DNA of 12,226 nt from a bacterium UBA4883 (GTDB lineage Bacteria > Bacillota > Clostridia > Oscillospirales > Acutalibacteraceae): positions 31,239 through 43,464 of the forward strand of contig DHDF01000091.1 in NCBI GenBank assembly GCA_002399225.1. The letters are read 5' to 3'. Under the pieces are notes generated by a model. It was not told the DNA's origin. It made no database searches and saw only the letters and a list, made by a program, of their open reading frames with translations. A program made the position numbers and the translations under genes. Positions 6,333 through 12,226 of the stretch are shown in pieces. Within the stretch, counting starts at the first letter, position 1. Each line of letters begins with the position of its first letter.

Positions 6333-7526
6333 TTAAACGGTTTGATAATTGTTGTCTTTGTAAGCAATGACGCCGCCGCTCTTCTCCAGTCCGCGGAACG
6401 CAGTCAGGCGCTGAACCGTGCGGGGGCCTTCCTCCAGCCACATGGCGCGGCAGTCGCGGTACATGCGCTCGGTCGGTCCGTATTCGCAGCCTTCAAAATA
6501 GCCGATGCCGCCGAAGATTTCAAGCATGGCGTCGGAAACCATCTTAACCGTGTTGATGCTGTGCAGCTTGCACATGGCGGCCTTCATTTCAATATTGCGG
6601 CCCGCATCATAGTCTTCCGCAAAATCATAAATCATCAGGCGGAGAGCGTGAATTTGAGTCCCCATGTCTGCGATGGTCTGCTGGATGGCCTGGCGTTTAA
6701 TAAGAGGCTTGCCGAACGTGACGCGGTCTTTTGCGCGCTGAATGGTCATTTCAAGCATTCTCTGCGCCATGCCCAGGTTGCTGACGGCAATGTGAGCGCG
6801 TGAAACGGCGAGAGAATGCATTGCGATTTCAAGGCCCATGCCTTCCTTGCCCAACAGATATTTCTTGTGAACACGCATGTTGGTGAAGCGGAGTCCGGCA
6901 TGGCCCGCACCGCGGCAGCCCATCATGTGGGGCATCGGAACGATTTCATAGCCGGGAGTGTGCACGTCTACAAAGAAAGCGGAAAGGCGGCTGTCTTTGT
7001 CGGAAGTGGGATCCGTACTGGCAATAACATAAGTGAAATCGGAGCAGTCCGTATGTGAAATTAGAGTCTTTTCACCGTTGACGACATAATAATCGCCGTC
7101 TTTGACCGCAGTGGTGTGAATGTCAGCGCCCGTGCCGCCGGTTTTTTCCGTCAGGGCAAAGTTTGCAAACACCGATTTGTCCTGGAACTTGTTCATATAC
7201 TTGGCTTTCAGCTCGTCACTGCCGAAATCGTCCAGAATACGCCAGTTCAGATCGGCCGCATGATGCAAGTGCATGCGCATGCCGCCCGGGCCGCGTGAAA
7301 ATTCTTCCTGCACCATCAGGATCTGCTTTTCGGTCAGTCCGAATCCGCCGTATTTTTCCGGCAGAGCAAAACGGTAGAGATCATTCTGGATCGCGAGATC
7401 GTAAAACTTCTGCGGGAACTTATTCGTAACTTCAATTTCCTTCTGCATCTCGTCAAACGGACCCTCGGCCAAGGCACGGATTTGCTTTAGGTACGCCTGG
7501 AACTGTTGATCATTCAGCTTGCTCAT
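6333..7526 (-). CDS. Acyl-CoA dehydrogenase family protein 1 (divergent)
   Basis: FAD enzyme of 397 residues that oxidises an acyl-CoA, or in anaerobes reduces an enoyl-CoA with electrons from ETF. The three-part ACAD fold is visible: N-terminal helices with LPEKYGGFGL (55-64), mid beta domain with FALTEKTGGTGADI (123-136), YYVVNGEKT (146-154) and FFVDVHTPG, and C-terminal helices with RVTFGKPLIKRQ (268-279), EIFGGIGY (336-343) and ERMYRDCRAMWLEEGPRTVQR. The catalytic glutamate position of the usual EGT element is E366, but the threonine after it is P368, and the usual TEPxAGSD loop is changed to TEKTGGTGAD. It is thus a divergent relative, suggesting an unusual, perhaps cyclic, substrate. 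AGGAGG lies 7 bases before the ATG, the best site in the window. First gene of the minus-strand operon, behind a strong promoter and a leader of about 260 bases. No ETF genes are nearby. Confidence 0.93.
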   Translation of the reverse strand: MSKLNDQQFQAYLKQIRALAEGPFDEMQKEIEVTNKFPQKFYDLAIQNDLYRFALPEKYGGFGLTEKQILMVQEEFSRGPGGMRMHLHHAADLNWRILDDFGSDELKAKYMNKFQDKSVFANFALTEKTGGTGADIHTTAVKDGDYYVVNGEKTLISHTDCSDFTYVIASTDPTSDKDSRLSAFFVDVHTPGYEIVPMPHMMGCRGAGHAGLRFTNMRVHKKYLLGKEGMGLEIAMHSLAVSRAHIAVSNLGMAQRMLEMTIQRAKDRVTFGKPLIKRQAIQQTIADMGTQIHALRLMIYDFAEDYDAGRNIEMKAAMCKLHSINTVKMVSDAMLEIFGGIGYFEGCEYGPTERMYRDCRAMWLEEGPRTVQRLTAFRGLEKSGGVIAYKDNNYQTV

Positions 7527-7792
7527 GTGATTACCTCCTGAAAATATGAAAAATGATGTTGGATGATTGGAACTTTTGGGAACAATAAAAAAATCAGGCT
7601 GCAGACTGTGAAAGTTTTGACAATTTAAGGTAAAACTGAACGCTGAGCAGGATTTTCAAAAACAAAACCCATCCTCAACGGTTGGTGTGAACGGAGCGGA
7701 TCTTCCTCCTGAAAAACGGGGAACGGCAGCACAATCTTGAAAGCATTGTTAAAACGCTGATTCTGTACGCTATCTTGCCTGATTTTTTGTTT

Positions 7793-7822
7793 ATTATAGC
7801 ATTCGCAAATTTAAAATACCAA
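7793..7822 (-). promoter_or_regulatory. Sigma-70/A-type promoter for the minus-strand operon
   Basis: Read on the minus strand: -35 TTGGTA (7822-7817), an 18-base spacer, and -10 TATAAT (7798-7793), a perfect consensus preceded by TGC, which makes an extended -10. Transcription would begin near 7786 and reach acyl-CoA dehydrogenase 1 after about 260 bases. Confidence 0.75.
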
Positions 7823-7845
7823 TCGGAATCTCCTGGCATTTGAAG

Positions 7846-7865
7846 TGGAACTATAGGATGTTCCA
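7846..7865. promoter_or_regulatory. Candidate operator palindrome between the divergent promoters
   Basis: TGGAAC (7846-7851), 8 bases, GTTCCA (7860-7865): a perfect 6-bp dyad. Its centre lies about 65-70 bases upstream of both predicted start sites, the position where LysR-type activators place their recognition site. The spacing is not the textbook T-N11-A, so the protein that binds it is a guess; the LysR protein at the left edge is the obvious candidate. Confidence 0.5.
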
Positions 7866-7885
7866 ATTGTAGCCGGATTTCATTG

Positions 7886-7914
7886 TTGAAGCGGTTAAAA
7901 ACGTGTTATATTAT
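7886..7914 (+). promoter_or_regulatory. Sigma-70/A-type promoter for the plus-strand operon
   Basis: -35 TTGAAG (7886-7891), a 17-base spacer and -10 TATTAT (7909-7914), with the overlapping TATATT just before as an alternative -10. Transcription would start near 7921, about 88 bases before acyl-CoA dehydrogenase 2. Confidence 0.7.
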
Positions 7915-8008
7915 TATCAAAGCAAATCTGCGCCAGAAAAGAAATTGATTTTTAGAAACGTTTTGTGCAAATTCCCATTTGATTTCCATCAAAGAAAGGA
8001 TGTATCTT

Positions 8009-9136
8009 ATGGCTCTTCTTTATACGGAAGAACAGACCGAATTGATTGAAATGGTTCGCGACATGGCGGAAAAAGCAGTAAAACCCTACGTTGCGGAATG
8101 CGATGAAAAGGGCGAATGTCCTATGGAGCTGTTTCAGCCGGCGATCGACATGGGGCTTCACATGGCGGAAATTCCGGAGGAATACGGCGGTATGGGGCTC
8201 GATTTTGAGACGACCGCAATGCTGTTTGAGGAACTGGCAAAAGTCGATGCCGGTTATGCGGACACGCTTGTCACAAATTTCGTAGCCTTTCGGAATGTGA
8301 TGCTTTATGGCACGAAGGAACAGGCTCAGTACTTTGCCAATGTGCTTGCGGCGGGAAAATTCGCCTGCTTTGCTCTGACGGAGCCCGGCGCAGGTTCCGA
8401 TGTGGGCGCCGTGCGTGCAACGGCAGTGAAAGACGGCGATTCCTATATTTTGAACGGCACAAAGACTTTCGCCACAAACGGTGCCTGCGCTTCTCTGTAC
8501 ATCAGCTTTTTCCGCACGGAAGAGGGCATCACCGCTTTCTTGATCAACCGTGACACTCCCGGCTTTTCCGTCGGCTCCCATGAAAAGAAAATGGGGTTCC
8601 GGCTTTCCAACACAACGGAACTGATCTTTGAGGATGCCCGCATTCCAGAGAAAAATATTGTCGGCGAAAAGGGCAAAGGCCTGAAAGTCGCCCTCAGCGC
8701 TCTGGATATTTCCCGCGCCTTCGTCGCCACGCTGTGCGTCGGCATCATGCAGCGCGCTTTGGATGAATCCCTGGCCTATGCCAAACAGAGGACCCAGTTT
8801 GGAAAACCGATCATCAAATTCCAGATGGTGCAATCCATGCTGGCGGATATGGCCATTAAAACCGAGGCGTCGCGCGTGCTGGTCAACAATACCATGCGTC
8901 TTTTGGATCAGGATGAACACCGCGATCTGCGCATGGAGGGCTCCATCACCAAAACATTTGTGACCGACGCGGCACAGGAGGTCACTTCGAACGCGGTTCA
9001 GATCTTCGGCGGCTACGGCTACAGCCGCGAGTACCCGGTGGAAAAACTGATGCGTGACGCAAAGATCTTTCAGATTTTTGAAGGGACCAATCAGATCCAG
9101 CGCATGACGATTGCCAAATGCCTGGAAAAGCAGTAA
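8009..9136 (+). CDS. Acyl-CoA dehydrogenase family protein 2 (canonical)
   Basis: FAD- and ETF-dependent acyl-CoA dehydrogenase or enoyl-CoA reductase, 375 residues, the standard length. Motifs are canonical: IPEEYGGMGLD (55-65), FALTEPGAGSD (121-131), YILNGTKTFATNG (146-158), QRTQFGKPIIKFQ (260-272), QIFGGYGYSREYPVEKLMRD (331-350) and QIFEGTNQIQR, with the catalytic base at E358. The ATG at 8009 is chosen because AAAGAAAGG ends 9 bases before it; a TTG at 7979 and an ATG at 8000 in the same frame give longer products that run into the ribosome binding site or leave none. First gene of the plus-strand unit, 49 bases before the flavin reductase. Being the conventional paralog of the divergent enzyme at 6333-7526, it probably handles a different step of the same route. 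Substrate cannot be read from sequence. Confidence 0.94.
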   Translation: MALLYTEEQTELIEMVRDMAEKAVKPYVAECDEKGECPMELFQPAIDMGLHMAEIPEEYGGMGLDFETTAMLFEELAKVDAGYADTLVTNFVAFRNVMLYGTKEQAQYFANVLAAGKFACFALTEPGAGSDVGAVRATAVKDGDSYILNGTKTFATNGACASLYISFFRTEEGITAFLINRDTPGFSVGSHEKKMGFRLSNTTELIFEDARIPEKNIVGEKGKGLKVALSALDISRAFVATLCVGIMQRALDESLAYAKQRTQFGKPIIKFQMVQSMLADMAIKTEASRVLVNNTMRLLDQDEHRDLRMEGSITKTFVTDAAQEVTSNAVQIFGGYGYSREYPVEKLMRDAKIFQIFEGTNQIQRMTIAKCLEKQ

Positions 9137-9185
9137 ACCGAGCGAATTTTCATATCATATCTTTAACTTAGGAGATGCCGCTGCC

Positions 9186-11198
9186 ATGGAAAATCAAAAA
9201 TATTCGACCTTATTTTCTCCCCTTAAATTAAAAGGCTTGACGATCAAAAATCGCGTTGTTATGATGCCTATGGGGACAAACTTTGCCCGTGCGGACGGCT
9301 CCATCAGCCCGGCGCACATGAAATACTACATTCAGAGGGCAAAAGGGGGCACCGGCCTGATCGATGTAGAAAACGTTAATGTCTCGAATCCCGCCGGTTC
9401 CAATGGGACAACACAGCTCCGCATGGATGAAGACCGCTTTATTCCCGGTTTCTTCGAGCTTTGCGAAGCCCTTCACGCCCAGGGGTGCGCCGCTTCCGTT
9501 CAGCTCAACCATGCGGGTGCTTCCGCCCGCTCGTCCCGGATTGGAATGCAGCCCGTTTCCGCATCCGACCGGCCCAGCAAGCGCGGCAACGAAATTCCCC
9601 GTCCGCTGACGGTGGACGAAATTCATCAAATTGTGAAGGATTTCGGTGCGGCGGCACAACGGGCAAAAATTGCGGGATTTGACTGCGTTGAAATCCATGC
9701 CGGCCACTCCTATCTGCTCAGCCAGTTTCTCTCCCCCACTACCAATCTCCGTACGGACGAATACGGCGGATCTCCCGAAAACCGGTCCCGCTTTCTCTGT
9801 GAGGTAGCCAGAGAAGTCCGCAGCCAGGTCGGAGAAAATTTCCCGGTGATGCTCCGGATTTCCGCGGATGAATTTGTCCCCGGTGGGAATACACTGAACG
9901 ACACTTTGGAATACCTGAAATATGTTGCGGACCTGGTGGACATTTTCGACGTATCCTGCGCTCTCAACGATTCGCTGGAATATCAGATTGACTCCAGCTT
10001 TAGGCCGGACGGCTGGCGCTCCTACATGGCGCGTGCGGTACGGGAACGCTTTGGAAAGCCGGCCGTCACGATGGGAAATATTCGGAATCCGCAGGTGGCC
10101 GAGGATATTCTGGAGCGGGGCGATGCGGATTTGATCGGGCTTGGACGGGCTTTGATCGCAGATCCCGACTGGGCCAGAAAGGCCGAAGAAGGAAGAGAAG
10201 ACGAAATCCGCAAGTGCATCTCCTGCAACATCGGCTGCGCGGGAAACCGCATCGGGAAAAACCGCCCGCTGCGCTGCACCATCAACCCCTCGGTCATCGA
10301 CGGAGACGTGTATCGGAACCGCAAAATTGTGCGTCCGTGCACAGTCGTTGTCATCGGCGGCGGCACCGCCGGACTGGAAGCCGCCTGCACGGCTGCCGAA
10401 GTCGGCTGCACGGTGTTTCTGCTGGAGCGGTCCAATCATCTTGGCGGGCACGTGACGGATCTCATCCGGCTGCCGGATAAGACGCGCATGGGTGACTTTA
10501 CCGATTATTTGACCCACAGAGCTCAAAAGCTTAAGAACTTGACGGTATTTTTGAATACGCCCGGCACTTCGGACAAGATCAGCGAACTGCGGCCCGATCT
10601 TATTGTCAACGCCACGGGTTCCATTCCGGTTCTGCCCAACATTCCCGGCTTGCGGGATGTGACAGATCAGGAGGGCAGCCCGATTCGCACGGTTTTCTCC
10701 ATGATCAACCATCTGGACAGCTACCCGGAAGATATGACGGGGAAAAAGGTGGTCATTGCCGGCGGCGGCGCTGTCGGCCTGGATGTCGTGGAGTATTTTG
10801 CACCCCGCGGCGCCGAAGTGACGATTGTGGAACTGCTGCCGTCGATCGGCAACGATTTGGACCCGATCTCCAAGGTTGGCGATTTCAACATGATGGCGAA
10901 ATATAAAGTCCGTCAGCTGACTCGCACCCGGCTCCTGGAAGTTCAGAGAACACAGTTCCTTGTTGAAACGGATGGAAAGCGCTACGCGCTTCCGCTGGAT
11001 TATGGATTTATCTGCTTGGGAATGCGCGCATATGCGCCGGATCTGGAGGAGATCCGCACCGATTTCAGAGGCTCCGCAGAAATTCTCAACATCGGCGACA
11101 GCCGGAAGGCCGGTCAGATCATCAGCGGAGTGCAGGAGGGACGCAATATCCTGCTGACGCTGGAACGCCTCGGATTTTTGCCGGAAAGCATTCTCTGA
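9186..11198 (+). CDS. FMN/4Fe-4S/FAD NADH:flavin oxidoreductase (2,4-dienoyl-CoA reductase / 2-enoate reductase / BaiCD-like)
   Basis: Soluble reductase of 670 residues with the two-part FadH layout. The N-terminal old-yellow-enzyme barrel (about 1-340) carries the FMN site and VEIHAGHSYLLSQFLSP (168-184, with H171 and probable proton donor Y176) and NLRTDEYGG (187-195). The 4Fe-4S cluster cysteines are C344, C347, C351 and C364 (C-x2-C-x3-C-x12-C). The C-terminal part has two dinucleotide loops, GGGTAG (391-396, FAD) and GGGAVG (526-531, NAD(P)H), and the closing NIGDSRKAG that binds the flavin. The family reduces C=C bonds conjugated to a carboxylate or CoA thioester, or ketosteroid rings in bile-acid dehydroxylation. 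The ATG at 9186 follows TAGGAG by 11 bases; an upstream in-frame ATG at 9111 would overlap the preceding gene and is rejected. Beside the acyl-CoA dehydrogenases it probably reduces a cyclic enoyl- or dienoyl-CoA; this is inferred. Confidence 0.94.
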   Translation: MENQKYSTLFSPLKLKGLTIKNRVVMMPMGTNFARADGSISPAHMKYYIQRAKGGTGLIDVENVNVSNPAGSNGTTQLRMDEDRFIPGFFELCEALHAQGCAASVQLNHAGASARSSRIGMQPVSASDRPSKRGNEIPRPLTVDEIHQIVKDFGAAAQRAKIAGFDCVEIHAGHSYLLSQFLSPTTNLRTDEYGGSPENRSRFLCEVAREVRSQVGENFPVMLRISADEFVPGGNTLNDTLEYLKYVADLVDIFDVSCALNDSLEYQIDSSFRPDGWRSYMARAVRERFGKPAVTMGNIRNPQVAEDILERGDADLIGLGRALIADPDWARKAEEGREDEIRKCISCNIGCAGNRIGKNRPLRCTINPSVIDGDVYRNRKIVRPCTVVVIGGGTAGLEAACTAAEVGCTVFLLERSNHLGGHVTDLIRLPDKTRMGDFTDYLTHRAQKLKNLTVFLNTPGTSDKISELRPDLIVNATGSIPVLPNIPGLRDVTDQEGSPIRTVFSMINHLDSYPEDMTGKKVVIAGGGAVGLDVVEYFAPRGAEVTIVELLPSIGNDLDPISKVGDFNMMAKYKVRQLTRTRLLEVQRTQFLVETDGKRYALPLDYGFICLGMRAYAPDLEEIRTDFRGSAEILNIGDSRKAGQIISGVQEGRNILLTLERLGFLPESIL

Positions 11199-11236
11199 TC
11201 TTTGCCGTCGGAATAGAAGGGAGTCGATTTGAAAAG

Positions 11237-11279
11237 AGGCGGACACACTGTGCGTAAATGACCACAGTGATGTCCGCCT
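11237..11279. repeat. Strong imperfect hairpin after the flavin reductase gene
   Basis: AGGCGGACA-CACTGTG (11237-11252) pairs with CACAGTG-A-TGTCCGCCT (11263-11279), 16 bp with a single bulged A (11270) and a 10-base loop. It starts 38 bases past the reductase stop codon. The stem is followed by only two T, so it is a poor intrinsic terminator on the plus strand, but could attenuate transcription or protect the 3' end of the upstream message and so lower expression of the transporter genes. Confidence 0.65.
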
Positions 11280-11299
11280 TATGGCTGTCAAGGGAAATG

Positions 11300-11327
11300 A
11301 TTTGAAAAATCTCTGAATTTTTCAAAT
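11300..11327. promoter_or_regulatory. A/T-rich 11-bp palindrome upstream of tctB
   Basis: ATTTGAAAAAT (11300-11310) and ATTTTTCAAAT (11317-11327) are exact reverse complements around CTCTGA. It lies 28 bases before the tctB start codon and 20 bases after the hairpin at 11237-11279. It may be an operator or a second, weak terminator stem. No convincing promoter is visible between the two structures. Confidence 0.55.
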
Positions 11328-11355
11328 GGAATTCAGAAAGAATGGAGGAAATGAT

Positions 11356-11886
11356 GTGGAAAAAAAGGAAAAAGCAGAAGATGCTGCAAAGCAGGAAATA
11401 GAAAACACGGCAGACCAAACCGACAGGCAAGACGCCCCAAAACACGCTGCGGGTGAAATCTGGTTTTTGGGGCTGATGTTCCTCATGATCCTGGCGCTGT
11501 TCCTTGATTCGCTGAAACTGAAAGGAATTTTTACCGGTTTCACGAACCCGAGTTCCTTACCTCAGATCTTTCTCCTGCTGCTGTTTTTCCTGATCATTTT
11601 GGTAACCTGCAGGACCTTATTCCGGGATAAATTCAAAGAGCGAAGCTTCAAAGAAGCAATCAAATATCTGGTTTCCAAAGATGTCGTCATTTTGCTGGTC
11701 ATGGTTTTGGCCTATTTATTGCTTCTGCCGTTTCTGCATTTTACCATAACTTCTTTGATCTTTTTGTTTGGCACGATGTATCTGCTGGATCGGCGGAAAC
11801 CGCTGCAAAAGCTTCTCATCTCTATAGGAGTTATAGCCGGCGTACAACTGATTTTCCACTATCTGATGCAGGTTGTCCTGCCATAA
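11356..11886 (+). CDS. tctB: TctB-family small membrane subunit of a tripartite tricarboxylate-type transporter
   Basis: Small membrane subunit of a TTT transporter, 176 residues from the GTG at 11356. That start is chosen because GGAGG lies 7 bases upstream; the ATG at 11326 has no ribosome binding site and falls inside a palindrome. Residues 1-33 are charged and soluble, longer than in many TctB proteins. Four hydrophobic segments follow at about 35-53, 68-88, 109-143 (long, probably a hairpin of two) and 152-174. TctB proteins are poorly conserved, so the call rests on size, topology and the TctA gene that begins 30 bases later. TTT systems import carboxylates such as citrate, aromatic acids or other organic acids with a periplasmic or lipoprotein binding protein (TctC), which is not in the window. 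Here it may import a hydroaromatic acid or another locus substrate. Confidence 0.8.
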   Translation: MEKKEKAEDAAKQEIENTADQTDRQDAPKHAAGEIWFLGLMFLMILALFLDSLKLKGIFTGFTNPSSLPQIFLLLLFFLIILVTCRTLFRDKFKERSFKEAIKYLVSKDVVILLVMVLAYLLLLPFLHFTITSLIFLFGTMYLLDRRKPLQKLLISIGVIAGVQLIFHYLMQVVLP

Positions 11887-11916
11887 CTTTAGAGTTCAGA
11901 AAGGAGCAAAGCGTTT

Positions 11917-12226
11917 ATGGCATCTTTATTTGCGAATTACTTTAACGGTTTCAGCGGCTTTTTCACACCCTATGTTACCGTTTCCATGATATTATGGCTT
12001 GCGGTGGGCGTTTTTTTAGGTATTTATATCGGCGCAATCCCGGGCCTGTCCGTAACGATGGCGGTGTCTTTGCTGATTTCCTTTACTTTTTCCTGGGACA
12101 CTTATCCGGCTCTGGCGCTGATGATCGGAGTCTTTACAGGCGGCGTCTACGGCGGGAGCCGATCCTCGATTCTTCTGAATATTCCCGGAGCGCCCGCCGC
12201 GGTGGCAACGGCTTTTGACGGGTATC
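11917..12226 (+). CDS. tctA: TctA-family large permease subunit, N-terminal part (cut by window edge)
   Basis: Only the first 103 codons are present of a family usually near 500 residues. The ATG at 11917 follows AAGGAG by 10 bases. The segment holds a first membrane helix (about 20-38), the family motif GAIPGLSVTMAV (39-50), a second helix, and the signature YGGSRSSILLNIPGAPAA (78-95) followed by DGY. These identify the channel-forming subunit of a tripartite tricarboxylate transporter. It starts 30 bases after tctB, so the two are translated from one message. The rest of the gene and any tctC binding-protein gene must lie to the right. Confidence 0.92.
   Translation, partial: MASLFANYFNGFSGFFTPYVTVSMILWLAVGVFLGIYIGAIPGLSVTMAVSLLISFTFSWDTYPALALMIGVFTGGVYGGSRSSILLNIPGAPAAVATAFDGY

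Larger units (their letters stand above)
7527..8008. other. 482-base divergent control region
   Basis: No gene is supported; a 63-codon minus-strand frame at 7675-7866 crosses the minus promoter and has no homology that I recognise. The region contains an extended -10 promoter facing left, a consensus-like promoter facing right and a palindrome between them (separate entries). The minus-strand mRNA would carry a leader of roughly 260 bases, the plus-strand mRNA one of roughly 88 bases. A small stem TTTGAT-TTCC-ATCAAA (7978-7993) lies directly before the plus-strand ribosome binding site. An ATTGGAAC at 7566-7573 repeats, inverted, the GTTCCAAT of the palindrome at 7860-7867. Confidence 0.75.

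Noticed and set aside
7675..7866. Small minus-strand frame (63 codons) in the divergent spacer
   Set aside because: It begins upstream of the minus-strand promoter and runs through it, so it would not be translated from that transcript; no ribosome binding site seen.
7952..8920. Minus-strand open frame (322 codons) opposite acyl-CoA dehydrogenase 2
   Set aside because: Antisense to a canonical gene; no family features or ribosome binding site; composition rich in His, Cys and Phe as expected of a shadow frame.
9111..9185. Upstream ATG (9111) as start of the flavin reductase
   Set aside because: It would overlap the end of acyl-CoA dehydrogenase 2 and has no ribosome binding site; TAGGAG precedes the ATG at 9186 and the old-yellow-enzyme fold begins there.
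9228..11291. Long minus-strand open frame (687 codons) opposite the flavin reductase
   Set aside because: It is antisense to a gene with complete FMN, Fe-S, FAD and NAD motifs, has no recognisable domain of its own, and arises from the codon bias of the real gene.
1..12226. CRISPR arrays, tRNA or rRNA genes, insertion sequences, phage genes
   Set aside because: No regularly spaced repeats, cloverleaf or rRNA segments, transposase or integrase motifs were seen on either strand.

Overview
The window looks like a chromosomal catabolic locus from an anaerobic Firmicute, probably a clostridium. The reasons are strong AGGAGG-type ribosome binding sites, A/T-rich spacers between genes of moderate GC, and an enzyme set typical of anaerobic acyl-CoA chemistry: a class III CoA-transferase of the FldA/HadA type, acyl-CoA dehydrogenases and an Fe-S flavin 2-enoate/dienoyl-CoA reductase. 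No phylogenetic marker is present, so the genus is not assigned.

Layout. Two gene sets diverge from a 482-base spacer (7527-8008) that carries good sigma-70 type promoters facing both ways and a palindrome between them. The minus-strand set reads from right to left: acyl-CoA dehydrogenase 1, class III CoA-transferase, MFS transporter of the YdiM/YdiN kind, a 477-base spacer with two strong palindromes, a YdiB-like quinate/shikimate dehydrogenase that carries a one-base frameshift, type I 3-dehydroquinate dehydratase (aroD), and a second, intact YdiB-like dehydrogenase. It closes with an intrinsic terminator (393-437). A LysR-family regulator follows on the same strand and runs off the left edge. 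The plus-strand set is acyl-CoA dehydrogenase 2, a 670-residue FMN/4Fe-4S/FAD reductase of the FadH/BaiCD kind, then TctB and the start of TctA of a tripartite tricarboxylate-type (TTT) transporter, which runs off the right edge.

How the genes may work together (inference). MFS + YdiB + AroD is the same combination as ydiN-ydiB-aroD in E. coli, where a CoA-transferase (ydiF) and an acyl-CoA dehydrogenase (ydiO) also lie close by. Here the set is joined to a CoA-transferase, two acyl-CoA dehydrogenases and a dienoyl-CoA-type reductase. The simplest reading is uptake of quinate or shikimate, interconversion of quinate, 3-dehydroquinate, 3-dehydroshikimate and shikimate by YdiB and AroD, activation to a CoA thioester, and stepwise ring reduction towards a dihydroxy-cyclohexane or cyclohexane carboxylate used as an electron sink. 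No dehydratase, electron-transfer flavoprotein or product-release enzyme is seen in the window, so the pathway is incomplete as shown.
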